From the NCBI RefSeq assembly GCF_023516215.1, contig NZ_CP097349.1, positions 1,798,001-1,862,000 of the forward strand: a stretch of 64,000 bases of DNA, in the 5' to 3' direction. The notes below the pieces were generated by a model. That model saw nothing but the letters and a program-made list of their open reading frames with translations. It ran no database searches and had not been told where the DNA came from. This document shows, in pieces, positions 54,288-63,945 of this stretch (position 1 is its first letter; every line of letters starts with the position of its first letter). This DNA comes from Cytobacillus pseudoceanisediminis. Lineage in GTDB: Bacteria; Bacillota; Bacilli; Bacillales; Cytobacillaceae. Made by a program: the position numbers and the translations under genes.

Positions 54288-55489
54288 TCATACTATTTCC
54301 TCCATCATAGTAGAATTAAAAGGTGGCAGCCTGTCAGCCAGCCTGCTCCAGGCTGAACTCATTTCTTTGTCGGTTAGTAAGCAGTCATCCAGGCTTGATG
54401 CAACCTCTTCTTGTTTCATTTCCATGCCAATGAATACAAGCTCTGTCATTCTGTCTCCAAATTCCTTATCCCATCTATTAAGCAGTTCTGGGTCATTTTT
54501 TAAAATTTCGTTTCTTTCCACTTCTGGAAGGGCTGCTATCCATTCCCCGGCACCTTGCAGTGTTATGGATGGCCCTGCCTGAGACAGGAGCCCAGCCATG
54601 TCATTTCGGGAAGCCAGCCAGAAAAAGCCTTTGGCTCTCACAATATCTGCAGGGAATTCTTCTAGCCATTGCATGAATCTTTCTGGATGGAAAGGCCTTT
54701 TCCTTCTATATACAAAGGATGAAATTCCATATTCTTCAGTTTCCGGTGTATGTTCCTCATTAAGCTCCTTAATCCAGCCTGCTCCCTGGCTCGCCGTTTC
54801 AAAATCAAAAAGACGAGTATGAAGGATCTCTTCCGGTTCAACCCCTGAATTTACGGCATTAATAATTTTCGCTTCAGGATTTAACTTTTCTAATATAGCC
54901 CTAAGCTCATCAGCGCTTTCCGGATCAACCAAATCCATCTTGTTCAGCACTATAACATTTGCGAATTCTATTTGATCAATTAATAAGTCAACAATTTCCC
55001 GAACGTCACTTTCATCTGTGCCCTGTTTGCGGTCCAGCAGAGTTTCTCCGGATGCAAAGTCATGCCAAAAACGATTTGCATCTACAACTGTAACCATGGT
55101 GTCAAGAGTGCACCATTTTGAAAGGTTAATACCCAAACTTTCATCCATATAAGTAAAAGTCTGGGCAATCGGAATAGGTTCTGAGATGCCTGAGGATTCA
55201 ATCAGGATATAATCGATATCCCCTTCTTTAACCAGCCTTTCCACTTCTATCATTAAGTCTTCTCTCAGGGTACAGCAGATACAGCCGTTTTGAAGCTCAA
55301 CCAGCTTTTCATCGGTTCTGGTAAAACCGCCTTTTTTACCATGGATGCGTCTATGTTGACTTCACTCATATCGTTTACAATCACTGCAATTTTCTTATTG
55401 CTGCGATTATGTAGTATGTGGTTGAGCAGAGTGGTCTTTCCTGAACCTAAATAGCCGCTCAGTACAGTGACGGGTAACTTCTTTATCAT
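54288..55489 (-). CDS. COG0523/CobW-type GTPase, putative zinc chaperone, frameshifted near 55330
   Basis: Metallochaperone GTPase of about 400 residues. The P-loop is [12 protein letters not shown], the switch motif ESSGISEP, and the metal-binding GCICC lies at [11 protein letters not shown]4 is NKMDLV and the C-terminal CobW_C domain starts near [12 protein letters not shown]. The frame breaks at an A6 run after MVKK; reading A7 gives [20 protein letters not shown] Zur-box-like palindrome lies 25 bases upstream. In B. subtilis the relative YciC/ZagA is controlled by Zur and delivers zinc under starvation. Confidence 0.9.
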
Positions 55490-55512
55490 GGATTCTCTCC
55501 TTTTTTCGGTAT

Positions 55513-55533
55513 AAATAGTAATTATTACGATTT
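55513..55533. promoter_or_regulatory. Zur box, one mismatch, upstream of the GTPase gene
   Basis: AAATAGTAATTATTACGATTT, one base short of the palindrome AAATCGTAATnATTACGATTT bound by the zinc regulator Zur in B. subtilis. Lies 24 bases from the GTPase ATG. Confidence 0.75.
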
Positions 55534-55602
55534 ATTTTTGATTACTCCCCCTCACCCTGATTAGATATAGTGTTTACTCGAGAATATTGGTGGATTTTTA
55601 TT

Positions 55603-55623
55603 AAATCGTAATTGTTACGATTT
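55603..55623. promoter_or_regulatory. Zur box, near-perfect palindrome in the divergent promoter region
   Basis: AAATCGTAATTGTTACGATT plus one T, differing from the consensus by one base in the right arm (GTTACG). Placed midway between the divergent GTPase and permease genes. Confidence 0.85.
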
Positions 55624-55748
55624 AAATCATATTAAAATTTTCTTACGATTGCAAGGATAGACTTTATATTTTTTTATCCTCCAATTCTCCTATCCTTTCA
55701 AAATGCTCATAATCCCATTTACAATATCATAAAATTAATATAGAGTAT

Positions 55749-55769
55749 AAAACGAAATCATTACGATTT
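55749..55769. promoter_or_regulatory. Zur box upstream of the permease gene
   Basis: Left arm is imperfect (AAAACGAAAT) but the right arm ATTACGATTT is exact. It ends 18 bases before the permease start, where Zur would block transcription. Confidence 0.65.
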
Positions 55770-55787
55770 TAACCACAGGAGGATACT

Positions 55788-56780
55788 ATGAATCGAGTTT
55801 TTCGCAGCCATATCATTGATATAACGGGCATAATTTTGATAGCCATTCTGGTATATTTAATATCTTTCAGCTCTGGCTTAGGTTTATCTTTTGATATTCC
55901 CCCTTCTCTGTTAAATTTGAATGTTATCTTTATCAGCATCTTAATAGAAGCGTTGCCTTTTGTCCTGATAGGTGTGCTGATTGCAGGGTTTATCCAAATT
56001 TTCATTACAGAAGACCATATAAAAAGGTGGATACCGAAAAATAGAACGGCTGCTGTTGTTATGAGCTGTGTGGCGGGCGCCCTTTTTCCAGCGTGTGAAT
56101 GCGGAATTGTCCCCATTATCCGCCGTCTTATGTCCAAGGGTGTTCCAGTATATGCAGCGATTGGTTTTATGCTGACTGGGCCCTTGATTAATCCCATCGT
56201 CATTGCTTCTACATACATGGCTTTTGGAAACGATTTTGAAATGGCGGGCTTAAGAATGGGACTTGGATTCCTAATTGCTATAATAGTCGCCTTTAGTGTG
56301 AGCATCTTCTTTAAGTCCGGGCAATTGAAAAATAATCTTCATTTACCCCACAGCAGCGAATACAATCGTTCTTTCCTGGACCGGATTTGGTCGATGCTGA
56401 CTCATTCAATCGATGAATTTTTTGACATGGCCAAATATTTAATAATTGGTGCTTTATTAGCTTCCATTGTACAAGTCTATATGCCAGCAAAAACATTTCT
56501 GCAAAATGCTGATAATCCGGTTGTATCCTTGCTGATCATGATGGGCTTTGCTTATGTGTTGTCACTATGCTCCGAGGCAGACGCTTTTATTGGTGCGTCA
56601 TTCAGCAGCATATTTCCTAAGTCTTCCGTACTGGGGTTCCTGATCTTTGGTCCAATGATCGATTTTAAAAATACAATCATGATGCTTAGTGTGTTTCGGA
56701 TGAAGTTTGTTCTTGGGGTATTAGCGCTGACCGCTTCCGTTGTCTTTTTCACGCTGGTTCTTGTACAGAATTTCATTTAG
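55788..56780 (+). CDS. ycgR: DUF318/YraQ-like permease (YcgR-like)
   Basis: Membrane permease of 330 residues with about eight helices in two halves (LNVIFISILIEALPFVLIGVLIAGF and DEFFDMAKYLIIGALLASIVQVY repeat). The conserved PxCECG site is at LFPACECGIVPIIRRLMSKG, and the second half has YVLSLCSEADAFIGASF. The ATG at 55788 has GGAGG and three Zur boxes lie upstream. Relatives move divalent metals or other cargo through an unknown mechanism; zinc-linked control suggests zinc or a zinc complex. First gene of a two-gene operon. Confidence 0.87.
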   Translation: MNRVFRSHIIDITGIILIAILVYLISFSSGLGLSFDIPPSLLNLNVIFISILIEALPFVLIGVLIAGFIQIFITEDHIKRWIPKNRTAAVVMSCVAGALFPACECGIVPIIRRLMSKGVPVYAAIGFMLTGPLINPIVIASTYMAFGNDFEMAGLRMGLGFLIAIIVAFSVSIFFKSGQLKNNLHLPHSSEYNRSFLDRIWSMLTHSIDEFFDMAKYLIIGALLASIVQVYMPAKTFLQNADNPVVSLLIMMGFAYVLSLCSEADAFIGASFSSIFPKSSVLGFLIFGPMIDFKNTIMMLSVFRMKFVLGVLALTASVVFFTLVLVQNFI

Positions 56781-56790
56781 GAGGATTGCT

Positions 56791-57765
56791 ATGAAAATCC
56801 ATTTTCAGCAGGCATTGAGGGCGCTGATTCTACTGGCTTTTTGCGGACTGATTTTTCAGCTTCATTATACAGGCGATATAACCAAATATATTAATCCGAA
56901 GTATGTCCGCTTAAGTCAATCCGCTTCCATACTGTTTTTATTTTTATTTTTTATTCAGATTACCAGGATATGGAGTTCCAAAAGAGAAAAAGAGGATCAC
57001 GAACACCATCACGGCGAGGATTGCTGCCACCATGACGATCATAGCTGTTCTCATCACCATGATCATGGTGATACACCGTTTACAGGTAAAAAGCTGCTTT
57101 CATACTCTATTATATTATTTCCACTTTTAACAGGATTCTTCTTACCCGCGAGGACGCTTGATGCTTCAATTGCTGAAAAGAAAGGCGGGCTGGCCATACT
57201 TGGGAATCAAAAACAAGAGGTGAATACATCGGCAGGCTCTGAAGAATCAGACTTTGACCTTGAAGACTATTCTTTTGAAGAAGAGCTGGAAGAAGTTGAG
57301 GAGCTGGAACATGACCTGTCTGTAAATGAAGAAGTAGAGGAAATATCCAATGAAGAGTTTGAGCAATTAAAAAAGGACCTTTATTCGGCTTCTGCTATTA
57401 AGATGGATGATAAAGTTTTTAGCTTGTATTATGAGGAAATCAGTAAGGATATTGATAAATTCATTGGCAGGGAAATTGAATTTCAGGGATTTATATATAA
57501 AGAAGAAGGACTTGCTTCCAATCAGCTTGTCATTTCGAGGTTTTTGATTACGCATTGTGTGGCAGATGCAAGTATGATTGGCTTTCTTTCAGAAATGGAG
57601 GAAGCTCCGGAACTCTATGATAATATGTGGGTTAAAGTTAGCGGAGTCATAGATAAGGCATCCTATAATGGGACGGAGCTTCCTCTGATTAAAATTAAGG
57701 AATGGAAAGAAATTGAGGAGCCGTTTATTCCATATCTGTATCCCTTAACCATTAAAATCTTATAA
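56791..57765 (+). CDS. ycgQ: TIGR03943 family permease partner with His-rich metal-binding loop
   Basis: Membrane protein of 324 residues. Two N-terminal helices (LRALILLAFCGLIFQLHY and SASILFLFLFFIQI) flank a His/Cys/Asp-rich loop (DHEHHHGEDCCHHDDHSCSH), a likely metal site. A third helix (LLSYSIILFPLLTGFFLPA) precedes a long acidic segment (EEELEEVEELEHDLSVNE) and a C-terminal domain. It starts 10 bases after the permease stop. The paired YcgR/YcgQ genes are found together in many Bacilli. Zur control implies a role in zinc. Confidence 0.86.
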   Translation: MKIHFQQALRALILLAFCGLIFQLHYTGDITKYINPKYVRLSQSASILFLFLFFIQITRIWSSKREKEDHEHHHGEDCCHHDDHSCSHHHDHGDTPFTGKKLLSYSIILFPLLTGFFLPARTLDASIAEKKGGLAILGNQKQEVNTSAGSEESDFDLEDYSFEEELEEVEELEHDLSVNEEVEEISNEEFEQLKKDLYSASAIKMDDKVFSLYYEEISKDIDKFIGREIEFQGFIYKEEGLASNQLVISRFLITHCVADASMIGFLSEMEEAPELYDNMWVKVSGVIDKASYNGTELPLIKIKEWKEIEEPFIPYLYPLTIKIL

Positions 57766-57773
57766 TACAAATC

Positions 57774-57799
57774 AAAAGGGACTCAGCTGAGTCCCTTTT
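57774..57799 (+). terminator. Perfect palindromic bidirectional terminator
   Basis: AAAAGGGACTCAGCTGAGTC and its mirror form a thirteen-base perfect stem with T runs at both ends, between convergent genes. Confidence 0.85.
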
Positions 57800-59485
57800 A
57801 TAATTTAAATCTCGATACAACCTCCTGCAGTTCTTCCGCAAGCTTTGCAAGTGATCCTGCTGATGTTGATACTTCTTCCATTGTCGCGAGCTGTTCTTCT
57901 GTTGCGGCAGAAGTTTCCTGTGAAGCTGCTGCATTTTTTTCTGAAATGTCCTGCACATTTGTCATGACTTCAATGATCTGGCTGGTTAAGGCAGTCAGTT
58001 CCTCCACTGAGGATGAAACTTCCTCGACTTTATATGTTACATTACCCATTGAATCGGCGATTTCGGCAAAAGCAGCACTTGCTTCCATCGTGTCTTCAAG
58101 GCCTTCTTTTACCTGGTCATTCCCTTTCTCCATTGCCTGAACGGCCTGCTTTGTTTCTTCCTGAACAAGTCCGATCATTTGCTGAATCTGAACAGCAGAT
58201 TGTTTGGAACCCTCTGCCAGTTTGCGGACTTCATCTGCGACAACCGAAAAGCCCCTGCCATGCTCACCAGCCCTTGCAGCTTCAATGGCAGCATTGAGTG
58301 CAAGCAAATTGGTCTGCTCGGCGATAGTGGTGATCAGTTCCACAATATTGCTTATTTCTCTTGATCGGGATTCGAGCGTATAAATATACTGTGTGGCATC
58401 GCCTACCGAAATATTTATTTCATTCATCTGCCTTACAACATTTTCGACTGATTTAGTGCCTTTTTTAGTTAAGAAATCAGTTTTTTCTGCTGCTTCAAGC
58501 ATCAGCTCGCTGCTTGACGAAATCTGCTGCATTCCGGAAGCAATCTCTTCCATTGAAGAAGATACCTCTCTAAAACGGTAAAGCTGCTGTTCAGTGCCAA
58601 GGGCATTTTTTTGTGAAATGGCAGCAACCTGTTCAGAAGCCAATGAACTTTCCTCTGCACTCGCAGCCAGTTCCTCACTGCTTGATGCAACTTGTTCTGA
58701 AGTGCTTCTTACCTGGCTGACCACAGATCTCAAGTCTTTTACCATCTTATTTAAAGATAAAATAAACGCTCCTATTTCATCCCTGTTTTTCACTTTAATG
58801 GAGCTCTGGCTTAAATCTCCTCCAGCCACCTTGTCTATCGTGGCTGCAGCCTGATTTATCGGCCTTGAAATCATTCTGCTTATAAAATAAGCGATCGCCA
58901 TCGCAGCCAGAATGGCTGCAATCGTAATGATTAAAGTAATGACCTGAGCGGATTTTACGCTGGATACTGTTTCATTTATCCCGGCATCTAATTGGGATTC
59001 GTAAAATTTTACAAGTTCATCCGCTTTTTTGTTAAAATCCTGGCTGACCTGTTTATCAGAGGTTTCAACTAATGACATGTATGCATTATTATCTTCCAGC
59101 TTAAACTTAATTTCCTTATCAATAATGCTCTGGTAGCGATCATGGAGCACTTTCAGCTCTTTCGCCAGCGCCTTTTCTTCTTTATTGGCGGTTAATTTAT
59201 TCAGTTCATTAATATGATGTTCCATTCTCTTGCGGGAACTTTCATAGTCACTGAGATATGTAGAGTCGCCTGTCAGGAGGTAGCCTCGGATTCCCCTGCT
59301 TCATTCATAAGCTCTGCCTTCAGGGTTTTTACAAGCATCACTTCAGAGACACTTTCATCTAGTAAGCTTTGATAATTTCGGTTAACGTTACCGAGTTCAT
59401 AATTCGATAAACCGGCTACAAGACCAAATAATAAAAGGACAGATAAAAACCCGAGGAACAGTTTTTTTGCCACAGATAATTTCAT
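57798..59485 (-). CDS. Methyl-accepting chemotaxis protein, frameshifted near 59290
   Basis: Chemoreceptor of about 563 residues. A helix at 9-29, a short periplasmic-like four-helix bundle, a second membrane helix ([22 protein letters not shown]), HAMP, then the signalling domain with the hairpin tip [40 protein letters not shown]. The frame is lost near 59290 (GCAGGGGAATCC, G4 probably G5), after which [17 protein letters not shown] resumes. It controls swimming toward an unknown chemical and signals through CheA/CheW. No chemotaxis genes are near. Confidence 0.9.
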
Positions 59486-59850
59486 GACTTTCCTCTTTTC
59501 CAGATAAAATAGGATATTCTACTTATAATTTAACATGAACACACCTGGTAAGTCAGGTCCTTTTTACCTATCAGCTCATGTATTTACAGAAAATTCTCTT
59601 CCTTTCTCATTATTTGCATATAACAAAGAAAATGCCGCTAATCCGGCTGGCAGATTAGCGGCGACTATGCAGACCAAAGATCCTTAGGGAGGAGATCTTC
59701 TATATTATTGTATTAAGAGGGACTAAAAAGGTGTGGACAAACCCCTCCGCTTTTTGCTTATTTTTTCAGCAATTTATTCTGTCAATGCAAGAGTGGTTTA
59801 AAAACAAGACAGGCACCTTACCGGAAACCTGGTATAGGTGCATGCTGCCA
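59486..59850. other. Intergenic region between the chemoreceptor and VanW genes
   Basis: About 365 bases. It holds the hairpin at 59634-59662 and part of an imperfect repeat near 59810. No ORF with a ribosome site was seen. Confidence 0.5.
59624..59662 (-). terminator. Terminator-like hairpin upstream of the chemoreceptor gene
   Basis: Ten-base GC-rich stem GCCGCTAATC with GATTAGCGGC, followed by ATTTTCTTTG on the minus strand. It may end the VanW transcript. Confidence 0.6.
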
Positions 59851-59858
59851 TCATACTG
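59810..59858. repeat. Imperfect copy of the GGTGCCTGG inverted repeat
   Basis: AGGCACCTTACC and GGTATAGGTGC surround a short loop. It resembles the repeat at 61448-61490 in its arms. It overlaps the VanW stop. Confidence 0.45.
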
Positions 59859-60879
59859 CTTTCTTCAGTAATCCTTCATATTTTTTTGCTGTTCTGATTT
59901 CAATCGTTAAAACACCATTTCCAAAGTTTGCTTTTACAAGAAGAGGGATGCCCGTAGTATTTTCAAATCTGAAGTCTTTTCCTCCATAGGACACGGTTGC
60001 ATCCCTGCCCTTAGGGACATAGCCCACCGTCACGGAATGGTGGTGTTTTTCGACATAGCTGACCCCGACTTTATCGACGGCATTGAAAAGTGTGGAGGAT
60101 GTTTGGCAAATACCGCCGCCAATGCCCATCACGAGCTTGCCATTAATGGCTTCTTCAGCAGGCTGATATCCATGAGCTTCATCACTGGGACCCACAGTTG
60201 TATTAAAAGAAAAATGATCTCCGACACCTAGAATAATATTATTGATGGCTTCTGCAGAGAGTTCAATATTTTTTGTTCTGCCTGCCACACCACTGTTAAA
60301 ACGGGTTGTATATGACGCAACGACCACTTCACCCAGATAGGGTACATCTGCAGGGTCATATCCACTTTCAGATACATAGAGCGGCAGTTCGACATCGCCT
60401 CCGCTTACAGACGAATCAATAATCCTCTGCACCAATTCACTTTCTTCAAGGATAATTTCAGGCTGCCCCTTAATAATTTTCCCATCCGGACCTAATTTAT
60501 CAAGGGTCATTCTTTGATCATACCCTTGCTTTGCATCCGTGCCCCGTGCTATTTCTTTAGCCCATTGGGCAAGTTCTGCCTTATATTTTTCATCTTCACC
60601 TCCAAAGCCCATCTCAGCAGGGCTGAAGGTTTTAAGTACTGCTTTTGTATTGGGATCGATCACATTGACCACAACCGGTTTTACTTCTTCCTTCTTTTCT
60701 TCCTCTTTGGCCTGCTCCTCTTCTTTTGCCTCCTCTTTGGACTTTTCTTCATCTTCTTTAGCCCTTTCCGCTGTCTTTTTCTCCAGCTCATTATCGCCGG
60801 CAACTTTACCTGAACACCCGGCTAATCCTATGAAACAGACAATCAACAAAAGTGATATTCCCCATTTTCGCTTACTCAT
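59851..60879 (-). CDS. VanW family lipoprotein
   Basis: Lipoprotein of 342 residues. The signal ends in a lipobox (LAGC near residue 22), followed by a Glu/Lys-rich, highly charged spacer (about residues 30-65), then the VanW domain (LGEVVVASYTTRFNSGVAGRTKNIELSA, GDHFSFNTTVGPSDEAHGYQPAEE, GGGICQTSSTLFNAV). VanW proteins are cell-surface proteins found with peptidoglycan or vancomycin loci; their biochemical role is unsettled. YoaR of B. subtilis is a relative. ATG at 60879. Intact. Confidence 0.87.
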   Translation of the reverse strand: MSKRKWGISLLLIVCFIGLAGCSGKVAGDNELEKKTAERAKEDEEKSKEEAKEEEQAKEEEKKEEVKPVVVNVIDPNTKAVLKTFSPAEMGFGGEDEKYKAELAQWAKEIARGTDAKQGYDQRMTLDKLGPDGKIIKGQPEIILEESELVQRIIDSSVSGGDVELPLYVSESGYDPADVPYLGEVVVASYTTRFNSGVAGRTKNIELSAEAINNIILGVGDHFSFNTTVGPSDEAHGYQPAEEAINGKLVMGIGGGICQTSSTLFNAVDKVGVSYVEKHHHSVTVGYVPKGRDATVSYGGKDFRFENTTGIPLLVKANFGNGVLTIEIRTAKKYEGLLKKAV

Positions 60880-61012
60880 TTTTCCCCCAGCTTTTTAAAT
60901 ATTAGCTTCCTCTCTCTATTTAGGAAACTGTTTCCATTTTCTAATTGTATTCACCGGCGATATGAGGTATTCCTGCATTGCTGCAAGTTAAGTTGTACCT
61001 TTTTTACTATTT

Positions 61013-61040
61013 AAAAACGCCTGCGGGTTGCAGACGTTTT
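61013..61040 (-). terminator. Terminator after the small protein gene at 61049
   Basis: Stem ACGCCTGC with GCAGACGT (one G-U pair) followed by T5 on the minus strand, ten bases past the stop. Confidence 0.7.
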
Positions 61041-61048
61041 ACAAGCTA

Positions 61049-61210
61049 TTATACTCCTCCGCAGCCGGACGGATTTTCCCGTTCTTTTTCATGAGAATTA
61101 ACTTCACTTTCTGAAACAGATTCTAAACCATAGCCTGTTGAACTGATTTCAAGCACTTCTTCAGCCGTTTCAACTTTTGATTTTTCATTTTCATCTTTGT
61201 CCCATTTCAT
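61049..61210 (-). CDS. Small acidic protein ending in a Cys-Gly motif
   Basis: A 53-residue hydrophilic protein (starts MKWDKDENEKSKVETAEEV, ends PSGCGGV). GGGAGG lies before the ATG at 61210 and a terminator follows the stop, so the gene is likely real. It has no membrane helix and only one Cys. No family recognised. It follows the small Cys-rich protein at 61234 on the same strand. Confidence 0.55.
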   Translation of the reverse strand: MKWDKDENEKSKVETAEEVLEISSTGYGLESVSESEVNSHEKERENPSGCGGV

Positions 61211-61233
61211 GCTAAAACCTCCCTATTTCTTAC

Positions 61234-61377
61234 TTAACCTTTTATCCCATGAAGCCATTCACTATAACATTCTTTGCAGAGGATTTCTTCCCGTTCATTT
61301 TCTGCCATATCAAACGAAATCAAATGCATTTGTTTGTCCGTGATCTCTTTCGTACAATAAAAACACGTTTCTCTCAT
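61234..61377 (-). CDS. Small zinc-ribbon-like protein
   Basis: A 47-residue protein with two CxxC pairs (CFYCTKEIT and LCKECYSEW) that can bind one zinc ion. The centre is polar (HLISFDMAENEREE). GGAGG lies before the ATG at 61377. Such tiny zinc ribbons act as protein adaptors or RNA-binding domains. It starts about 24 bases before the next small gene, so they form a pair. Function unknown. Confidence 0.6.
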   Translation of the reverse strand: MRETCFYCTKEITDKQMHLISFDMAENEREEILCKECYSEWLHGIKG

Positions 61378-61447
61378 GAATAATCCTCCCTATTTGAAAG
61401 TGTTTTTATTTTGGGATCAGTGGTGCTTATTTATTCATGAAAAGTAC

Positions 61448-61490
61448 CAGGCACCTATACCATGTTGTTAAAGCGGTATAGGTGCCTGGC
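61448..61490. repeat. Fifteen-base perfect inverted repeat with GGTGCCTGG ends
   Basis: CCAGGCACCTATACC (61448-61462) and GGTATAGGTGCCTGG (61476-61490) flank a 13-base loop. It may serve as terminator of the symporter gene, which ends at 61497. Short GTGCCTGG palindromes of this kind are dispersed in Bacillus genomes. Confidence 0.75.
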
Positions 61491-61496
61491 GCCATT

Positions 61497-62995
61497 TTAT
61501 GAGAAGTTAGCTGCTGCCGGATCTTCGGTTTTGGCAGATCCTTTTGGCTTATCTTCAAAGATTGGACTTGATGCAGGCTTTGTGATAAGGGAGATACCAA
61601 CTAATGATATGGTCGAGATGATCATAGCAATCGCCCCTGTATCAAGTGCTGGAACATAAATTCCTTTTACTTTCAGAATGTATAGACCAAGGCTGGAGAT
61701 GAACCCTAAAACAGATGAACAAATAGCAGCTGTCTTCGTTGCACGCCTCCACAATAGGCCGATGCTTAATACAGGCAGCAATGATGCTGAGAAGATACCC
61801 CATGATGCATTGCCCAGCCAGCCAACGAGATCAGGGGGATTTAGGGAAAGCAGGAATGTGACAGCTATAATCGCAAGAGTGAACCATCTGGATAGCGCCA
61901 ATTCCTTTTTCTCAGACAATTTTTCACCTTTCTTAATGATCTGCTGGTAGATGTCCCTTACAATCGATGAACTCGCGACTAGAAGAAATGCTTCGCTAGT
62001 CGACATGATCGCTGCCATGACAGCAGCAAATATGATTCCTGCAACAACAGGCGGGAAAAAGTTTTCGATAAACATCGGCGCCACCATATCAGGAGTTGCC
62101 GGTGCTGCCATTTCTCCGCGATTTACCATTACTCGTGTATAAAGGCCAACAAACCACAATAAAGCTGTTATCGCGTAAGTTGAAGCCGCAATAATACAAG
62201 CCCACTTTAGCATGGAAATTTTTCTGATCATATAGAATTTGGTTACAACATGCGGCTGACCCTGATGACCGATTACGTAAATAAAGAAATAGGATATGAA
62301 AGCAAAAATTCCGATTGGGCCTGTAGTATGGAAGGCCTGAACCATATCAGGATTAATAGCTGTCAGCTCAGCATTCATTTGGGACATGCCGCCAACCATT
62401 TTCATTCCGCCTATAAAAACAATTAAAGCGCCCACAATCATGACAATCATTTGAATAAAGTCTGTCCAGACGGCACTGATCATTCCTCCGCCGACAACAT
62501 ATACCGTTAAAATGGCCACTCCTATAAATAAAGCAAGCTTATAATCAACCCCTAATACGGTTTCAAGCATATTGCCCAATGCTTTATATTGAGCCATCTG
62601 ATAGCCAATTGCTCCGCCAAGGATGGCAAGTGCAGTAATGCCCCGCACAGTTTTGCTGTTATAGCGGATTTCCAATAAGTCCGGAATGGTCAGTGCGCCA
62701 AATTTTTGTGTAATTCTCCTCATCGGCTTTGCCAATATCAAGAAGCTTACAAAGATTCCGGCAGTGGCAAAAATACCGATCATAAAAATGGCATAGCCAT
62801 GCTCATATACCAGCCCGGTCAGTCCAATAAAACCGTAACCTGACATGGTTGTGGAAGAAACAGCCAAAGCGACCAGCCACGGGCCAAATCTCCGCCCCCG
62901 GTATAGAAGGTGTCCATGTCTTTTTGGTGTCTCATGGATAATAACCCGATAACGAGTATGACAAGAAGATAAATAATTCCGATGGCCAATATCAT
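61497..62995 (-). CDS. Sodium:solute symporter (SSS family), frameshifted near 62900
   Basis: Membrane cotransporter of about 499 residues with thirteen helices. Recognisable parts include the start MILAIGIIYLLVILVIG, the Na site GYGFIGLTGLVYEHG, GYQMAQYKALGNMLETVLG, and AVWTDFIQMIVMIVGALIVF. The N-terminal frame shifts at a G5 run (FYTGGRRFGPWLVALA after adding a G). It overlaps its small partner by four bases. The solute is unknown; pantothenate, proline or carboxylates are possible in this family. Confidence 0.9.
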
Positions 62996-63117
62996 AAAGC
63001 ATCCTCCTCTTCCCCTGAATTTTTAAATGCCAATACTCCCCATATACCTGCGGCTGCCAATGACAGCGGCCAAAAACCAAATAACATAAAAGTCATTAAT
63101 GGCGATAATCCAAACAT
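62992..63117 (-). CDS. Small DUF3311-like membrane partner of the symporter
   Basis: A 41-residue protein with one hydrophobic helix (PLMTFMLFGFWPLSLAAAGIWGVLAF) and an acidic end (KNSGEEEDAL). Its TGA overlaps the symporter ATG (ATGA), so the two are translationally coupled. Such short subunits (DUF3311 or DUF997 type) precede SSS genes in many Bacilli, as with the YhdT-PanF pair. Confidence 0.75.
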   Translation of the reverse strand: MFGLSPLMTFMLFGFWPLSLAAAGIWGVLAFKNSGEEEDAL

Positions 63118-63140
63118 ACCAATACCTCCTATTCTTTTAG

Positions 63141-63932
63141 CTACTGATCAGTAAATTTAGGATCCCTTTTTTGAATAAAAGCACCGACACCTTCTTTTAC
63201 ATCTTCAGTTTGAAATACCTGTCCAAAATATTCAGCCTCGGTGATTAGTGCAATCTCAAGTTTTTGCTCATAACCTTTATCGATCGATCGTTTGGCAAAA
63301 GTAAGTGCTGGCAAAGAATGTGCACTGATTGACTCAGCAAGATCCAGAGCCATTTCAAGCGACTTTCCTTTTGGGGCAATACGGTTAATTAACCCTATCC
63401 TCCAGGCCTCCTGTGCAGATATCGGCTCACCAATGAAGATCAGCTCTTTGGCTTTTGATTTACCAACAAGACGTGAAAGCCGCTGAGTTCCTCCCGCACC
63501 TGGAAATAAGCCAAGCTTTATTTCGGGCAGCCCAATTTTTATGTGCTCCTCTCCTATCCGGATGTCACAGCTTAAAGCCAATTCACAACCGCCACCCAAA
63601 GCAAACCCATTGATGGCAGCAATCGTTGGCTGAGGCAGCCTTTCAAGTTTATTTAAGGGTTCCTGCAGCCAAAGAGACTTTTCTTTTGCGAATTCAATTC
63701 CTTTTCCCATCCAATCCGGAAAGCCTTTTATGTCGCCTCCGGCGACAAAAGCCCTTTCTCCAGCCCCTGTTATGATTACAGCCTTAATATTGGAATCGCT
63801 TTCAATCTTATCTGCTGTATGTGACAATAACTCAATTACTTCGGCACTCAGAACATTTAATGGCGGATTAGCAATCTTAATAATGGCAATATTACTTTGA
63901 ACTGACCAGGAAACAGCTTTTGTCTTTTCCAA
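63141..63932 (-). CDS. Enoyl-CoA hydratase/isomerase family protein
   Basis: Crotonase-fold enzyme of 263 residues. Oxyanion-hole segments are GAGERAFVAGGDIKG and LGGGCELALSCD, and the active-site glutamates lie in the CELALS and LPEIKLGLFPGAGGTQRL stretches. It hydrates enoyl-CoA in fatty acid or branched-chain degradation. A TTG start at 63932 follows AAGGAGGG. It begins 13 bases after the acyl-CoA ligase gene ends, so both belong to one operon. Confidence 0.9.
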   Translation of the reverse strand: MEKTKAVSWSVQSNIAIIKIANPPLNVLSAEVIELLSHTADKIESDSNIKAVIITGAGERAFVAGGDIKGFPDWMGKGIEFAKEKSLWLQEPLNKLERLPQPTIAAINGFALGGGCELALSCDIRIGEEHIKIGLPEIKLGLFPGAGGTQRLSRLVGKSKAKELIFIGEPISAQEAWRIGLINRIAPKGKSLEMALDLAESISAHSLPALTFAKRSIDKGYEQKLEIALITEAEYFGQVFQTEDVKEGVGAFIQKRDPKFTDQ

Positions 63933-63945
63933 ATCTGTCCCTCCT

